Shown: one piece after another, positions 46,215 to 54,721 of the stretch
Layout: every line of letters begins with the position of its first letter
How positions within the stretch are numbered: position 1 is the first letter of the stretch
Assembly: GCF_009760925.1 (NCBI RefSeq)
Contig: NZ_VRLV01000002.1
Span: forward strand, 434,001-498,000
Length of the DNA: 64,000 bases
DNA from: Nonomuraea typhae
Lineage (GTDB): Bacteria; Actinomycetota; Actinomycetes; Streptosporangiales; Streptosporangiaceae
Reading direction: 5' to 3'
Notes under the pieces: model-generated
What the model was told of the DNA's origin: nothing
Databases searched by the model: none
What the model saw: the letters and a program-made list of their open reading frames with translations, nothing else
Position numbers and translations under genes: made by a program

Positions 46215-47378
46215 TCATGAAGGGAGCACCTTGGCCAGGGCCGCGACGAGGTCCGCGGCGCCGGCGGGGTCGTCCATGAGCATCGACTGGCGCATCCAGA
46301 CCACCTCGCGCGAGGCGGCCTCGGTGGCCGGGCAGGGTTCGGCCCTGGCACCGGCCTCGGTCAGCGCGGACATGGCGCCCAGCGGCGGGTAGCCGCCGTC
46401 CAGCGGCACCCCCTCGGCGGCCATCGCGGCCAGGAAGAACTCCCGGTCGAACGGCACGCCCACGCGCAGCATCAGCAGGTGCCGCGAGTCGCGCGTCGTG
46501 CCCGGCGGCTGCGGGACCACGCTCACCGGGCGGCCCGGGATCGCGGCCAGCCCCCGCTCCACCTCGGCCGCGAACGCCTCCCGGCGCGCGACCTCCGCCT
46601 CCAGCCGGTCCAGCCACGGCAGCAGCAGCGCCGCCTGGATCTCGGTCAGGCGCAGGTTCCAGCCGACGGACGGGTGACCGTACCACTGACCGCCGAGCTT
46701 GCGGCCGAGGTTGCACACCGACCAGATCGCCTCGTAGTCCGCCTCCTCGCGGCAGACGACCAGCCCGCCCTCCCCCGCGGTCATCGCCTTGCTGGCCTGG
46801 AAGCTGTACACGCCGGCGTCGCCGAGACCGCCGACCGGACGGCCCCGGTACGTGGCGCCGTGCGCCTGGGCCGCGTCCTCGACCACCTTCAGGTCGTGCC
46901 GGGCGGCCACCGCGTTGAGCGCGTCCATGTCCGCCGGGCTCCCGGCCAGGTGCACGGGCATGATCGCGGCCGTCCGCCCGGTGATCGCCGCCTCCACCGC
47001 GCCGGCCGCCAGGTGCAGGTCGCCGGGGTCCACGTCGGCGATCACGGGTACGGCTCCCGCCAGCAGCACCGAGGTGGCCGAGGCGACGAAGGTGTAGGCG
47101 GGCACGATGACCTCGTCGCCCGCCTCTACGCCCAGCCCGCGCAGCGCGGCGAACAGGCCCAGGGTGGCGTTGCCGACGGCCACGCCGTACCCGGTTCCGG
47201 AGCGGCGGGCGAACGCGGCGGTCAGGTCGGCGACGGCGCTGCCGCCCTGCGTGGCGCCCCAGAGGCCGCTGTCGAGGACAGCGGTGACGAGCTTGCGCTG
47301 GGCGTCGTCCAGCGGAGGCGGCCAGGCGGGCCACGGCGTGGCGCGGACCGGGGTGCCGCCGTGGAGGGCGAGGGTCAT
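46215..47378 (-). CDS. DegT/DnrJ/EryC1-type PLP aminotransferase
   Basis: A 387-aa PLP enzyme. VGNATLGLFAALRGLGVEAGDEVIVPAYTF, VVEDAAQAHGA and the PLP lysine in YSFQASKAMTAGEGG are family hallmarks; the C-terminal half has the NLRLTEIQAA segment. Members aminate keto-sugars or cyclitols, or act in reverse. ATG 47378 overlaps the hydrolase stop by 4 bases, so it is the third gene of the 48.8-46.2 kb operon. Confidence 0.87.
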   Translation of the reverse strand: MTLALHGGTPVRATPWPAWPPPLDDAQRKLVTAVLDSGLWGATQGGSAVADLTAAFARRSGTGYGVAVGNATLGLFAALRGLGVEAGDEVIVPAYTFVASATSVLLAGAVPVIADVDPGDLHLAAGAVEAAITGRTAAIMPVHLAGSPADMDALNAVAARHDLKVVEDAAQAHGATYRGRPVGGLGDAGVYSFQASKAMTAGEGGLVVCREEADYEAIWSVCNLGRKLGGQWYGHPSVGWNLRLTEIQAALLLPWLDRLEAEVARREAFAAEVERGLAAIPGRPVSVVPQPPGTTRDSRHLLMLRVGVPFDREFFLAAMAAEGVPLDGGYPPLGAMSALTEAGARAEPCPATEAASREVVWMRQSMLMDDPAGAADLVAALAKVLPS

Positions 47379-48172
47379 GCGAGGCGTCCTTTCAGCACGC
47401 GGGCGAGGTTGCCGCCCTGGACGAGGGCGCGGTCCGCGTCGGAGAGCGGGGCCAGGGCGACCCGGCCGTAGCCGATCCGCAGGTCGAGGAAGCAGGCGTC
47501 GGAGCCGTAGACGACGCGGCCGGCGCCGGCCAGTTCGGCGAGCCTGGCGATCCAGCGGCCGGTCATCTTCGAGCCGCAGATCTCCAGGTAGAGGTTCGGG
47601 TGCCCGGCCACGAGGTCGGCGGCACGGGCGAAGCCGTACGGCCAGAGCCCGGCGTGGCCCATGAGCAGCGGGACCGCGGGGTGGCGGGCGGCGACGGCGG
47701 CGAACTGCGCGGGGTCGCTCCACGGCGAGTCGGTCTGGCCGTGGGCCAGCACGGGCAGGCCCAGGTCCCAGACCGGGTCGTACCGGCGGTCGTCGAGGCG
47801 GCACTGGTGCACGTCCGGGTGGATCTTGACGCCCCAGACGCCTTCCGTGGTCATGGGTGTACGGCGGTGCGGGTTGTAGACCTGCCAGACGCCGATGCGG
47901 CCGGGAAAGCGTGCGGCCGCGGCGAAGGCCAGGCGGTTGCCCTCCTCGGCCGAGGGGCCGACGGCGAGCAGGTGGCTGATGCCGATGGCGGTGATGCCGA
48001 GGCGGTCCATCAGCTCGACCATGCCCTCGGCGGAGGTGTCCGGGATGAGGAAGTCGGGCCATGGGCCGAGATGGCCGTGCGCGTCGAGAATCGGCGCGGC
48101 CGCCCGGGTGCGCGTGGCGGGGGCCAGGGCGGGGGCCGTGGCGGGCTGCCGCTCCTGCGGGTCGCTCGTCAC
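47375..48172 (-). CDS. TIM-barrel amidohydrolase, canonical member (amidohydrolase-2 type)
   Basis: A 265-aa metal-dependent hydrolase. It keeps the HxH motif (ILDAHGHLG), VWGVKIHPDVHQ, LMGHAGLWPYG and the catalytic Asp in VYGSDACF. GTG 48172 overlaps the stop of the upstream, degenerate paralogue by 4 bases. Members of this group decarboxylate or hydrolyse small ring compounds or lactones. The coupled pair is likely a heteromer. Confidence 0.82.
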   Translation of the reverse strand: MTSDPQERQPATAPALAPATRTRAAAPILDAHGHLGPWPDFLIPDTSAEGMVELMDRLGITAIGISHLLAVGPSAEEGNRLAFAAAARFPGRIGVWQVYNPHRRTPMTTEGVWGVKIHPDVHQCRLDDRRYDPVWDLGLPVLAHGQTDSPWSDPAQFAAVAARHPAVPLLMGHAGLWPYGFARAADLVAGHPNLYLEICGSKMTGRWIARLAELAGAGRVVYGSDACFLDLRIGYGRVALAPLSDADRALVQGGNLARVLKGRLA

Positions 48173-48837
48173 AGCAGGCTCCCTCCCGCGGCGATCAGCT
48201 CGACGTCCTTTTCCGGCAGGTCGAGGTGGTCGAGCAGGAACCGCGGCCCGCAGTCGTCGAGCACGGGCGCGCCGGTGCCGAAGACCAGCCGTTCCGCGCC
48301 GAAGCGGCCGGCCAGCCACTCGACGCCGCGCTGGGTGTTGACGGTGCCGATCTCCAGCCAGAGGTTCGGGATCTCGGCCATCAGCTCGCCGATCGTGCGC
48401 AGCCGGCGGTAGCCGGGGTTGAGCAGCAGGATCTTCTGCTCGGGAACCTGCCTGGCCAGGGCGAACAGCCGGCCGGGCGAGGTCTCCTCGTAGTCGATCG
48501 CCACGATGGTCCGCAGGCGGCCCAGCCAGCGCGGCGTGGTGGGGCCGGTCAGCTCGAAGCGGTGCCGGGCCGGGCACAGGCGGACCATGGGCGCCGTCCG
48601 GGACGGGACGGGCCCGGCCGAGTCGGGCACCAGGACCGGGACGGGGATCAGCCGCGGGTCGCCGAGGGCGAGCAGGGCCTCGTTCCCGGCGTGGGGGTCG
48701 GAGAACAGGCTGAGGGTGTGGGTCACGTAGGCGCGCTGGATGCCCAGCCGGTCCATGTCGGGGAGCGGGTCCTCCGGCAGGTCGTCGAAGGGCACGGGGC
48801 CGATGAGCCGGTGGGCGTCCGTGACGAATTTCGGCAC
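48169..48837 (-). CDS. Degenerate TIM-barrel amidohydrolase paralogue (pseudoenzyme partner)
   Basis: A 222-aa amidohydrolase-2 relative starting MPKFVTDAHRLIG. The HxH pair is AHR, and the catalytic GTD/GSD is GTG (LVFGTGAPVLDD), so metal and acid/base residues are missing. It is coupled by GTGA to a canonical paralogue. GTG 48837 lies inside a sequence matching the 18-bp palindrome of the island. Confidence 0.75.
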   Translation of the reverse strand: MPKFVTDAHRLIGPVPFDDLPEDPLPDMDRLGIQRAYVTHTLSLFSDPHAGNEALLALGDPRLIPVPVLVPDSAGPVPSRTAPMVRLCPARHRFELTGPTTPRWLGRLRTIVAIDYEETSPGRLFALARQVPEQKILLLNPGYRRLRTIGELMAEIPNLWLEIGTVNTQRGVEWLAGRFGAERLVFGTGAPVLDDCGPRFLLDHLDLPEKDVELIAAGGSLL

Positions 48838-48846
48838 AGACCGAAA
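48829..48846. promoter_or_regulatory. Palindromic site 4 (TTTCGGCA-CA-GACCGAAA)
   Basis: Matches the consensus TTNCGGTC-NN-GACCGNAA in all but two positions of one arm. It covers the start codon of the first gene of the 48.8-46.2 kb operon, where binding would block transcription or initiation. Confidence 0.55.
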
Positions 48847-49586
48847 CTAACCCTGCGTGGCCGAGAGGGTCAAGGGCGGGCAGGCCGGGTCGAGGTTCAG
48901 GCGGGCCAGGTCGCGCCCGGCCAGTGCCCGGAGCCGGGTTCGAAGTGGAGTTGGTGTACCAATCGTCGCCGAGGCCGGTGGCCAGCTGCTTGAACCGGGG
49001 GCGAGCTGGTAGGCGTTGCCGCCGCCGAAGAAGGACGAGGTGAAGACCCGGCCCCGGTGCACGTCAGCTCGCCGTACCCCGAGAGCGTGCCCTGGCGGGT
49101 GATGGCGCGGGTGGTGAGGTCGAGGGCGATCCAGGTGCCGGAGTCGCGCTTGTAGACGGCGGAGAGCTGGTTGCCCTGGACCTTGATGTCCTGAAAAGTA
49201 CGGAAATTGGGGATGGGGTCCGTCTGCCACAGAACGTATTCCGAGACGCGGCCGTCCGGGTACGTGCCCACATACACCTTCCCGCCGGACACCGCCGTCG
49301 CCCATCCGCCCTCCGCCTCACCCGCCGCCGGCGCGTCGGGCAGCGTGACGCTCCTGGTCACCCGCCGCGTGCCCAGGTCGATCTCGGCCGGCACCGGCGG
49401 CTTCTGCCCGCGGGTGACCGCATAGGCCCGCCCATCGTGTACGGCGGCGCCCACGATCGCCCCGGTCACCGAGGCGGCGCCGAACCGCTCGACCCGCGGG
49501 GTGTCGCACGCCACGGCCCCGGCGGGCTGCGGTGAGACGAGAACCGCCGCCGCCAGGGCGACCGCGGCCACAGGGGATCTGCGCAT
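48847..49586 (-). pseudogene. Frameshifted secreted beta-propeller gene
   Basis: The 5' two thirds reads well: a signal peptide (MRRSPVAAVALAAAVLVSPQ..AGA), then propeller-like blades (GRAYAVTRGQ, GKVYVGTYPDGRVSEYV, LDLTTRAITRQGTLSG). After about residue 175 homology-like sequence continues in other frames: GRVFTSSFFGGGNAYQLAP, then KQLATGLGDDWYTN, then LAGRDLARLNLDPACP. At least two or three frameshifts are therefore needed. It is a broken gene unless the assembly is wrong. Confidence 0.7.
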
Positions 49587-49629
49587 CGCACACGCTCTCT
49601 TTCGCGAAGGAGGGGACCCTGTTGCTCAA

Positions 49630-49647
49630 TTTTGGCCCAGTCCGTAA
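49630..49647. promoter_or_regulatory. Palindromic site 5 (TTTTGGCC-CA-GTCCGTAA)
   Basis: Agrees with the best site (61481-61498) at 14 of 18 positions. It lies between the divergent propeller pseudogene and the second hydrolase pair. It is the weakest of the five sites. Confidence 0.4.
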
Positions 49648-49680
49648 TGTTCTGAGCGCGAATAGTCAATGGAGGCGGCA

Positions 49681-50502
49681 GTGACGGCGTTCGACGCACG
49701 CGGGCTGATCGGCGAACTCACGGTGACCCTGGACGTGGACGTGCTGGTCGGCGCCTACGCCGACCGCGACGGGCCGCCCGGCGACCCCGGCTCGGTCCTC
49801 GGCACGCTGGCCGGGCACGGCATCCGGGCGGGTGCGGTGGCGTCGCTGCGGGCGGCGTTGTTCGACATGGAGACCGGCAACGACGAGGTGCTCGGGCTCT
49901 CCGGAGACCACAGGGCGGTTCCGGCCGGGACCGGCGACCAGACGGTGGCCCCTGCCGGGAGCGGAGACCAGGCGGTGGCCCCTGCCGGAAGCGGAGACGC
50001 GAGGGTGGTTCCGGTCGGGACCGTTGACCTGCGCGATCCGCTCGGGGCGGTGCGGGAGATCGAGCGCCTCGTGCCGCTCGGGGTGCGGGCGATCCGGTTG
50101 TTCCCCGACGAACAGGGCGTGGAGGCCGGGTTCCCGTCGGTGCGCCACGTGGCCCGCCGGGCGGCCGCGCTCGGGCTGACCGTGCTCACGGGCGGGGACG
50201 TGCGCAGGTTCTGGGAGCCGTTCGCCGGGCGGGGAGCCAAGGTCGTCTTCCTGGACACGCACTTCTACCATCTGGGTGACTTCCTCGTCGTGGCCGCCGA
50301 CGAACCGGGCTTTCACACCTCGACCCGCCTGCTCAACTCCCCCGACGCGCTGGAGACCGTACCGCCCGACCGGCTTCTGTACGGCTCGCGCACCCCGCAC
50401 TACGAGCCGCTGGTCCCGCTGCTGCGGCTGGCGACCAGCGGCCTGAAGCCGGAGGAGATCGCCGCGGTGGCCGGCGGCAACGCGAGGAGGCTGCTCGGAT
50501 GA
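49681..50502 (+). CDS. Degenerate TIM-barrel amidohydrolase paralogue with inserted repeats
   Basis: A 273-aa protein. GTG 49681 is preceded by GGAGG with ideal spacing; an ATG at 49669 has none. It lacks the N-terminal HxH, and the catalytic GSD is GSR (LLYGSRTPHYE). Residues about 80-118 hold three to four copies of a 10-residue unit ending in the native VVPVGTVDL. It is coupled by ATGA to a canonical paralogue, the same arrangement as at 48 kb. Confidence 0.75.
   Translation: MTAFDARGLIGELTVTLDVDVLVGAYADRDGPPGDPGSVLGTLAGHGIRAGAVASLRAALFDMETGNDEVLGLSGDHRAVPAGTGDQTVAPAGSGDQAVAPAGSGDARVVPVGTVDLRDPLGAVREIERLVPLGVRAIRLFPDEQGVEAGFPSVRHVARRAAALGLTVLTGGDVRRFWEPFAGRGAKVVFLDTHFYHLGDFLVVAADEPGFHTSTRLLNSPDALETVPPDRLLYGSRTPHYEPLVPLLRLATSGLKPEEIAAVAGGNARRLLG
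49916..50035. repeat. 30-bp in-frame tandem repeat
   Basis: Units of 30 bp encode RAVPAGTGDQ, TVAPAGSGDQ, AVAPAGSGDA and RVVPVGTVDL. The last is the normal barrel strand, so the others look like recent duplications of it within the hydrolase paralogue. Confidence 0.85.
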
Positions 50503-51221
50503 TCATCGACGTGCACGCGCACTGGGGCCCGTGGTTCTTCACGATGGACGTGGCCGGGGTCAACCACGCCACGATGGACCGCTACGGCATCGGCCACGCG
50601 ATCGTGTCGGCCACCGAGGCGGTGATCTACGATCCAGCGACGGGCAACCGGGCGCTGGCGGAATGGCTGGCCGGCACCGACCGCCATTTCGGATATGTCA
50701 CCATCAACCCCCGCCGCCTCGCCCAGGCCGAAAGGGATCTTCAGGAGTACCTCCCCACCGGCCTCTTCAAAGGCGTCAAGATCCACACCGACTACACCCG
50801 ATCGCCGGCGGACTCCCCCCAGACCCGCGAAGCCCTCGCCCTCGTCGCCGCGCACGGCGTGCCCGCGCTCGTGCACACCTGGGGCGCCACCGTCCTCGAC
50901 CTCGCGCGGACCTGCCTGGACATCCCCGGCCTCAGGGTCATCGCCGGGCACATGGGCGCCGACGGCCACCGCTTCGCCATCGAGGCCGCCAACTCCTGCG
51001 ACCGCCTCTACCTCGAGCCGTGCTGGTCACACGCGCCCGCCCGCCGGATCGCCGAGGTGGCCGCCGCGGTGAACCCCGACCGCCTCCTGTTCGGCACCGA
51101 CTCCACCCTGATCGACCCGTCCTCCGCCTTCGGCGCCGTCGCCGCCGCCCAGCTCGCCCCGGACGTCGCCGAGAAACTCGCCTGGCGCAACGCCGCCGCC
51201 CTCTTCAACCTGCCGGTGTGA
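50499..51221 (+). CDS. TIM-barrel amidohydrolase, canonical member (amidohydrolase-2 type)
   Basis: A 240-aa metal-dependent hydrolase with IIDVHAHWGPW (HxH), FKGVKIHTDYT, ALVHTWGA, IAGHMGADG and the catalytic Asp in LLFGTDSTLID. ATG 50499 overlaps the stop of the degenerate paralogue by 4 bases. Its role is probably hydrolysis or decarboxylation of an intermediate in the island pathway. Confidence 0.85.
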   Translation: MIIDVHAHWGPWFFTMDVAGVNHATMDRYGIGHAIVSATEAVIYDPATGNRALAEWLAGTDRHFGYVTINPRRLAQAERDLQEYLPTGLFKGVKIHTDYTRSPADSPQTREALALVAAHGVPALVHTWGATVLDLARTCLDIPGLRVIAGHMGADGHRFAIEAANSCDRLYLEPCWSHAPARRIAEVAAAVNPDRLLFGTDSTLIDPSSAFGAVAAAQLAPDVAEKLAWRNAAALFNLPV

Positions 51222-51255
51222 CAGGTACCAAGCACGTGCCAAGGGAGCCAGCGCA

Positions 51256-51873
51256 TCATCCCCCGCCGCCGTTTCGGGCCCGGCCGCCGTCGCCGCCCCT
51301 CTGGGCAGCGGGGAGTTCGTCGGCGACGTCCTCTACCTGGGCTCGCGCGGCCTGTCCCCCAACGTCGTCGGCGCCTGGGACCGGATCACCGTCCACGCCG
51401 AGATCCCCACCGGCGTCGGCATCTGGGCGATGTGCAAGCACGGCACCGACGTCTACATCGGCACCCACTCCCGCTCCGACCTCTACAAGCTCGACACGAT
51501 CACCGGCGCCACCGTCAAGCTCGCCGAATACCCCGACCACTCCATCTGGACCATGGCCGCCGCCCCCGACGGCACGATCTACATGGGCATGTCGGAGCCG
51601 GGCCGCGTGGCGAGAAGCGCGACCCGCTCCCCGCCGAGCTCGCCGACCGCGACCGGGTCTCCAGCATGGCGGGCACCTGGCCGGCGGCCTCAACTCCACC
51701 GCCGAGCTGGCACCAGCCCCCAGGAGGGCCTCGGCTCGCCCCCGGTGACCTCGACGGCCAAGCTGGCCGCCGGCTGGTTCGGCGGCGGTTCCCGGCTCGC
51801 CATCGCCCCTGACAGCCGGGCGTTGTACGGGCTGAAGGGCCGCAACCTGGTCAGCATCGCCATCCGGCCGTAG
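51256..51873 (+). pseudogene. Truncated, frameshifted beta-propeller gene
   Basis: Begins without a start codon or ribosome site in LGSGEFVGDVLYLGSRGLSP, then clear propeller repeats (GTDVYIGTHSRSDLYKLD, DGTIYMGMSEPGRV). After that the frame is lost; related-looking pieces appear in other frames (HLAGGLNSTAELAP) and again in the first (LAAGWFGGGSRLAIAPDSRALYGL). It resembles the broken gene at 48.8-49.6 kb. Confidence 0.65.
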
Positions 51874-51935
51874 TTACCGGAAACGTCGCCACGAGGTTGT
51901 ACCGTCGAAGCAGGCGGATCCCCCCGGAGGTGGGC

Positions 51936-52562
51936 ATGCATCCCTGGCTGCGCGGCGGTACGGCGATGCGCCTGCTGCTCACGGGGATCCTGGGCATCGC
52001 CCAGAGATGGCGGCTGCGGCGGGCCCGCGCGCGGATGAAGACGTGGCAACGGCAGATGGAGCACGAGGCTCACCGCATGCGTGAGTCCGTTTACCAGCGC
52101 GTTCTCGAGGAAGCGCTGGGCCTGGCGGAGCCGCCCGCCCGCCGGTTGCCCATCGCCGACTCCTATGACCGCCTGGCCAGGCGCCTGGTCAATCTGGCCA
52201 GGATCACCGCATACCTCAAGGAGCGCGAGGGGGACGACGACGACTTCGCCCACTGGCTGATCCACCAGGCCAAGGTCGCGCCCCGTGACCTCGACCGGCT
52301 CCTGAACGACACCGCCCGCATGCTGCGCCGGCTTCCGGCGAGGCTGTACCACGTCATCGAGCGGGCGGCCGACTGGGTGCAGGTGCACCTGGTGGGGCTC
52401 ACCCGCACGCTCCTCGGCCAGGGGCGCATCGTGCGGGCCGTGCCGTTCCCCGCCCGCGCGGGAAGGCATCCACCCGGCGCCCTCATCGCGGCCGGACCAC
52501 ATGTGACCAGGGGACCAACTCAGCGGGGGCTCGTCCCGGTCCTGTCGTCCGTCCGCGGGTAG
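51936..52562 (+). CDS. Hypothetical helical protein
   Basis: A 208-aa protein rich in Arg, mostly predicted helical (RARARMKTWQRQMEHEAHRMRES). ATG 51936 was chosen for its GGAGGTG site. The C-terminal 40 residues are Pro/Gly-rich. No family recognised; no membrane helix beyond a short hydrophobic stretch at LLLTGILGIA. Confidence 0.55.
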   Translation: MHPWLRGGTAMRLLLTGILGIAQRWRLRRARARMKTWQRQMEHEAHRMRESVYQRVLEEALGLAEPPARRLPIADSYDRLARRLVNLARITAYLKEREGDDDDFAHWLIHQAKVAPRDLDRLLNDTARMLRRLPARLYHVIERAADWVQVHLVGLTRTLLGQGRIVRAVPFPARAGRHPPGALIAAGPHVTRGPTQRGLVPVLSSVRG

Positions 52563-52637
52563 CGTTCGCCGCTCCCCGCCTGCCTGGGGAGATCCTTCCG
52601 TGCTCGAGTTTCGTCACCGTCGTTCCCGGCGGCTGCC

Positions 52638-52961
52638 ATGAGCGGCCAGGAGCGCACGGCCCACCCGGTGTCCCGTCCGGAGGGCACACCGCTGCCGCCC
52701 ATCCGCCCGATTCCCCGTCCCGCCCAGCGCCCCGCGGTGGCGGAGCCCGTCAAGCGGTTGCCGGGCCGCCCGCCGTCGTGTCCCGAGGAGGTGTTGTCCC
52801 GTGTGGTTGCGCTGCGCGAGCGGGGCGCCACCTATGCCGGCATCTGCGACGAGCTCAACCGCGACGGCGTCCGCACCCCGGGCGGCGGCCGCAGGTGGTA
52901 CCCGTCGCACGTCTCCCGCCTGCTGCACACGCGCAACGCCCAGCGCCTGCTCAGGACGTGA
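52638..52961 (+). CDS. Small protein with recombinase-type HTH segment
   Basis: A 107-aa protein. Residues about 60-100 (ALRERGATYAGICDELNRDG, then RTPGGGRRWYPSHVSRLL) match the helix-turn-helix 'recombinase' region found in the middle of large serine recombinases. No catalytic resolvase domain is present. It may be a free-standing DNA-binding protein or a remnant. It overlaps the lyase gene tail to tail by 11 bp. Confidence 0.65.
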   Translation: MSGQERTAHPVSRPEGTPLPPIRPIPRPAQRPAVAEPVKRLPGRPPSCPEEVLSRVVALRERGATYAGICDELNRDGVRTPGGGRRWYPSHVSRLLHTRNAQRLLRT

Positions 52962-53832
52962 GGACGTCCTTGGCGCTCAGCGGCACGTCACCGAGGGCGG
53001 GGCCGTACGGGTCGTGCGCGTGCGTGGCCGGGATGCGGCCCTCCTCGGCGGCCAGCCACAGCATGCGCTGCACGTAGCCTTCCATCGGCTCGGTGAAGGT
53101 GGCGGCCGCCAGGCGGTCCAGCCGGGCCGAGGCGGCCTCGAACGCGCGCAGGTCCGTGCCCGCGTAGGCGCGCAGCACGTCGGCGGTGACGCCCACGTGC
53201 GCGGCGGCCAGGCCGACGAGCGCGGCTTCCGCGCCCCACAGCAGCGAGGGCCCGAACATGCGGTCCTCGCCGGTGACGGCCAGGCGGCCGGCCGCGCGGG
53301 CGATGGCGATGCTGCGCTGGCAGGCCATGGCGTCGGACAGCAGCGCCACCTTCAGCGCGGCCACGCCGGGCAGCGCCACGAGCGCGCGCAGCACGTCCGG
53401 CGGGCAGGGCAGGCTGTAGAGGTCGAAGGCGATCAGGGGGACCCCGGTCGCCTCCCACGCGGCCTGGTGCTCGGCCACGCGGTCGCCGGTGGACGGGAAC
53501 GGCATGAGCGCCGCCACCCCCAGCTCGGCCGCCGCCCTGGCCTGCGCGACGCCGGCCGTACCGCCGATGCCGGCCACGACGGGCACGCCGAGCGCGACCG
53601 CGCGGGCGATCACGCCCGCGCGCACCTCGTCGCTCAGGTACGGCCCGCGTCCGGTGTGTGCGAGAACCGCCAGCCCGCCCGCGCCGTCGGCGACCAGTCC
53701 GGCGAAGTAGGAGGAGACCAGGTCGAGGTCGACCTCGCCGGAGGCGGTCATGGGGGTGGCCGCGGCGGCGACCAGCGTGCCGCGCAGGCGGTCGCGCAGC
53801 GCGGCCGCGCGCGGGTCGATTGCCGTGCTCAT
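52951..53832 (-). CDS. DHDPS/NAL-family lyase
   Basis: A 293-aa TIM-barrel class I aldolase/lyase. The Schiff-base lysine is in VAALKVALLSDAM; TPMTASGEVDLDLVSSYFAGLVADGAGGL is the typical N-terminus. The canonical tyrosine is hard to place. It follows the ABC permease by 19 bp and may cleave a keto-acid sugar derivative delivered by that importer. Confidence 0.83.
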   Translation of the reverse strand: MSTAIDPRAAALRDRLRGTLVAAAATPMTASGEVDLDLVSSYFAGLVADGAGGLAVLAHTGRGPYLSDEVRAGVIARAVALGVPVVAGIGGTAGVAQARAAAELGVAALMPFPSTGDRVAEHQAAWEATGVPLIAFDLYSLPCPPDVLRALVALPGVAALKVALLSDAMACQRSIAIARAAGRLAVTGEDRMFGPSLLWGAEAALVGLAAAHVGVTADVLRAYAGTDLRAFEAASARLDRLAAATFTEPMEGYVQRMLWLAAEEGRIPATHAHDPYGPALGDVPLSAKDVLTS

Positions 53833-53851
53833 GCCGCCCCAGCCTAGGCGA

Positions 53852-54721
53852 TCACTTGAGGCCGGTCATGGCGATGCTGTTGACGAGGTAGCGCTGCAGC
53901 AGGAAGAAGACGGCCAGGCAGGGCACCACGGAGATCGCCGCCGCGGCCATCTCCATCGACTGCGGGAACTGCTCGCCGCGCAGCGTGGACAGGCCCACCG
54001 TCAGCGTGCGCATCTCCTCGCCGGTGGTCGCGACGAGCGGCCAGAGGAAGTCGTTCCAGTGCCACAGGAAGACGAAGACGCCCAGCGTGGCCAGGATCGG
54101 CTTGGTGAGCGGCAGCACGATCTGCAGGTAGATGCGCCATTCCGGGGCGCCGTCCACCTTGGCGGCCTCGAAGAGCTCGTCGGGCAGGTCGCGGATGAAC
54201 TGCCGCATGAGGAAGACGGCTTGGGAGTTGGCCAGCGTGGGCACGATGAGGCCCCAGAAGGTGTCCGCGCCGTCCAGGTTCGACACGAGGATGTACAGCG
54301 GGATCAGCGTGGCCTGGAAGGGCACCATCATGGTCGCCAGGAACGCCCACATCAGCGCGTCGCGGCCGGGGAAGCGCTTCTTGGCGAAGGCGTAGCCGGC
54401 CATGGAGGCGGTCAGGAGGATGATGACCACGGAGACGGCGGCGTAGACGAAGGAGTTGACGGTCCAGCCGAGGAATCCGGAGGACGTCAGGTTCGTGACG
54501 AGGTTGTCCAGCGTGAGGGTGTCCGGCCACTGGTGGGGCACGGTGGGGGCGTTCTTGGGGCTGACCGCCAGCACCAGCATCAGCAGGAACGGGCTGACGG
54601 TGAGCACGGCGACGAGCCCGAGCAGGACGACGAGCGGCCACTGGCGGCCGGTCCTGCGCCCGGGCGTCCGGGCCTTGCGGGCGGGCGCCGCCACCACGGG
54701 TTCGGTCTCGGTCATCGTCAT
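53852..54721 (-). CDS. Sugar-type ABC transporter permease (MalG type)
   Basis: A 289-aa permease with six helices. The EAA loop is LFEAAKVDGAPEWRIYLQIVLPLTKP, and LWHWNDFLWPLVATTGEEMRTL is typical of the MalG group. ATG 54721 overlaps the partner permease by 4 bases. There is no dedicated ATPase gene here, so a shared MsiK-like ATPase is likely, as is common in actinomycetes. Confidence 0.92.
   Translation of the reverse strand: MTMTETEPVVAAPARKARTPGRRTGRQWPLVVLLGLVAVLTVSPFLLMLVLAVSPKNAPTVPHQWPDTLTLDNLVTNLTSSGFLGWTVNSFVYAAVSVVIILLTASMAGYAFAKKRFPGRDALMWAFLATMMVPFQATLIPLYILVSNLDGADTFWGLIVPTLANSQAVFLMRQFIRDLPDELFEAAKVDGAPEWRIYLQIVLPLTKPILATLGVFVFLWHWNDFLWPLVATTGEEMRTLTVGLSTLRGEQFPQSMEMAAAAISVVPCLAVFFLLQRYLVNSIAMTGLK

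Noticed and set aside
52638..52961. Integrase or mobile element
   Set aside because: Only a recombinase-type HTH segment is present; no catalytic domain, att-like repeats or tRNA are nearby.
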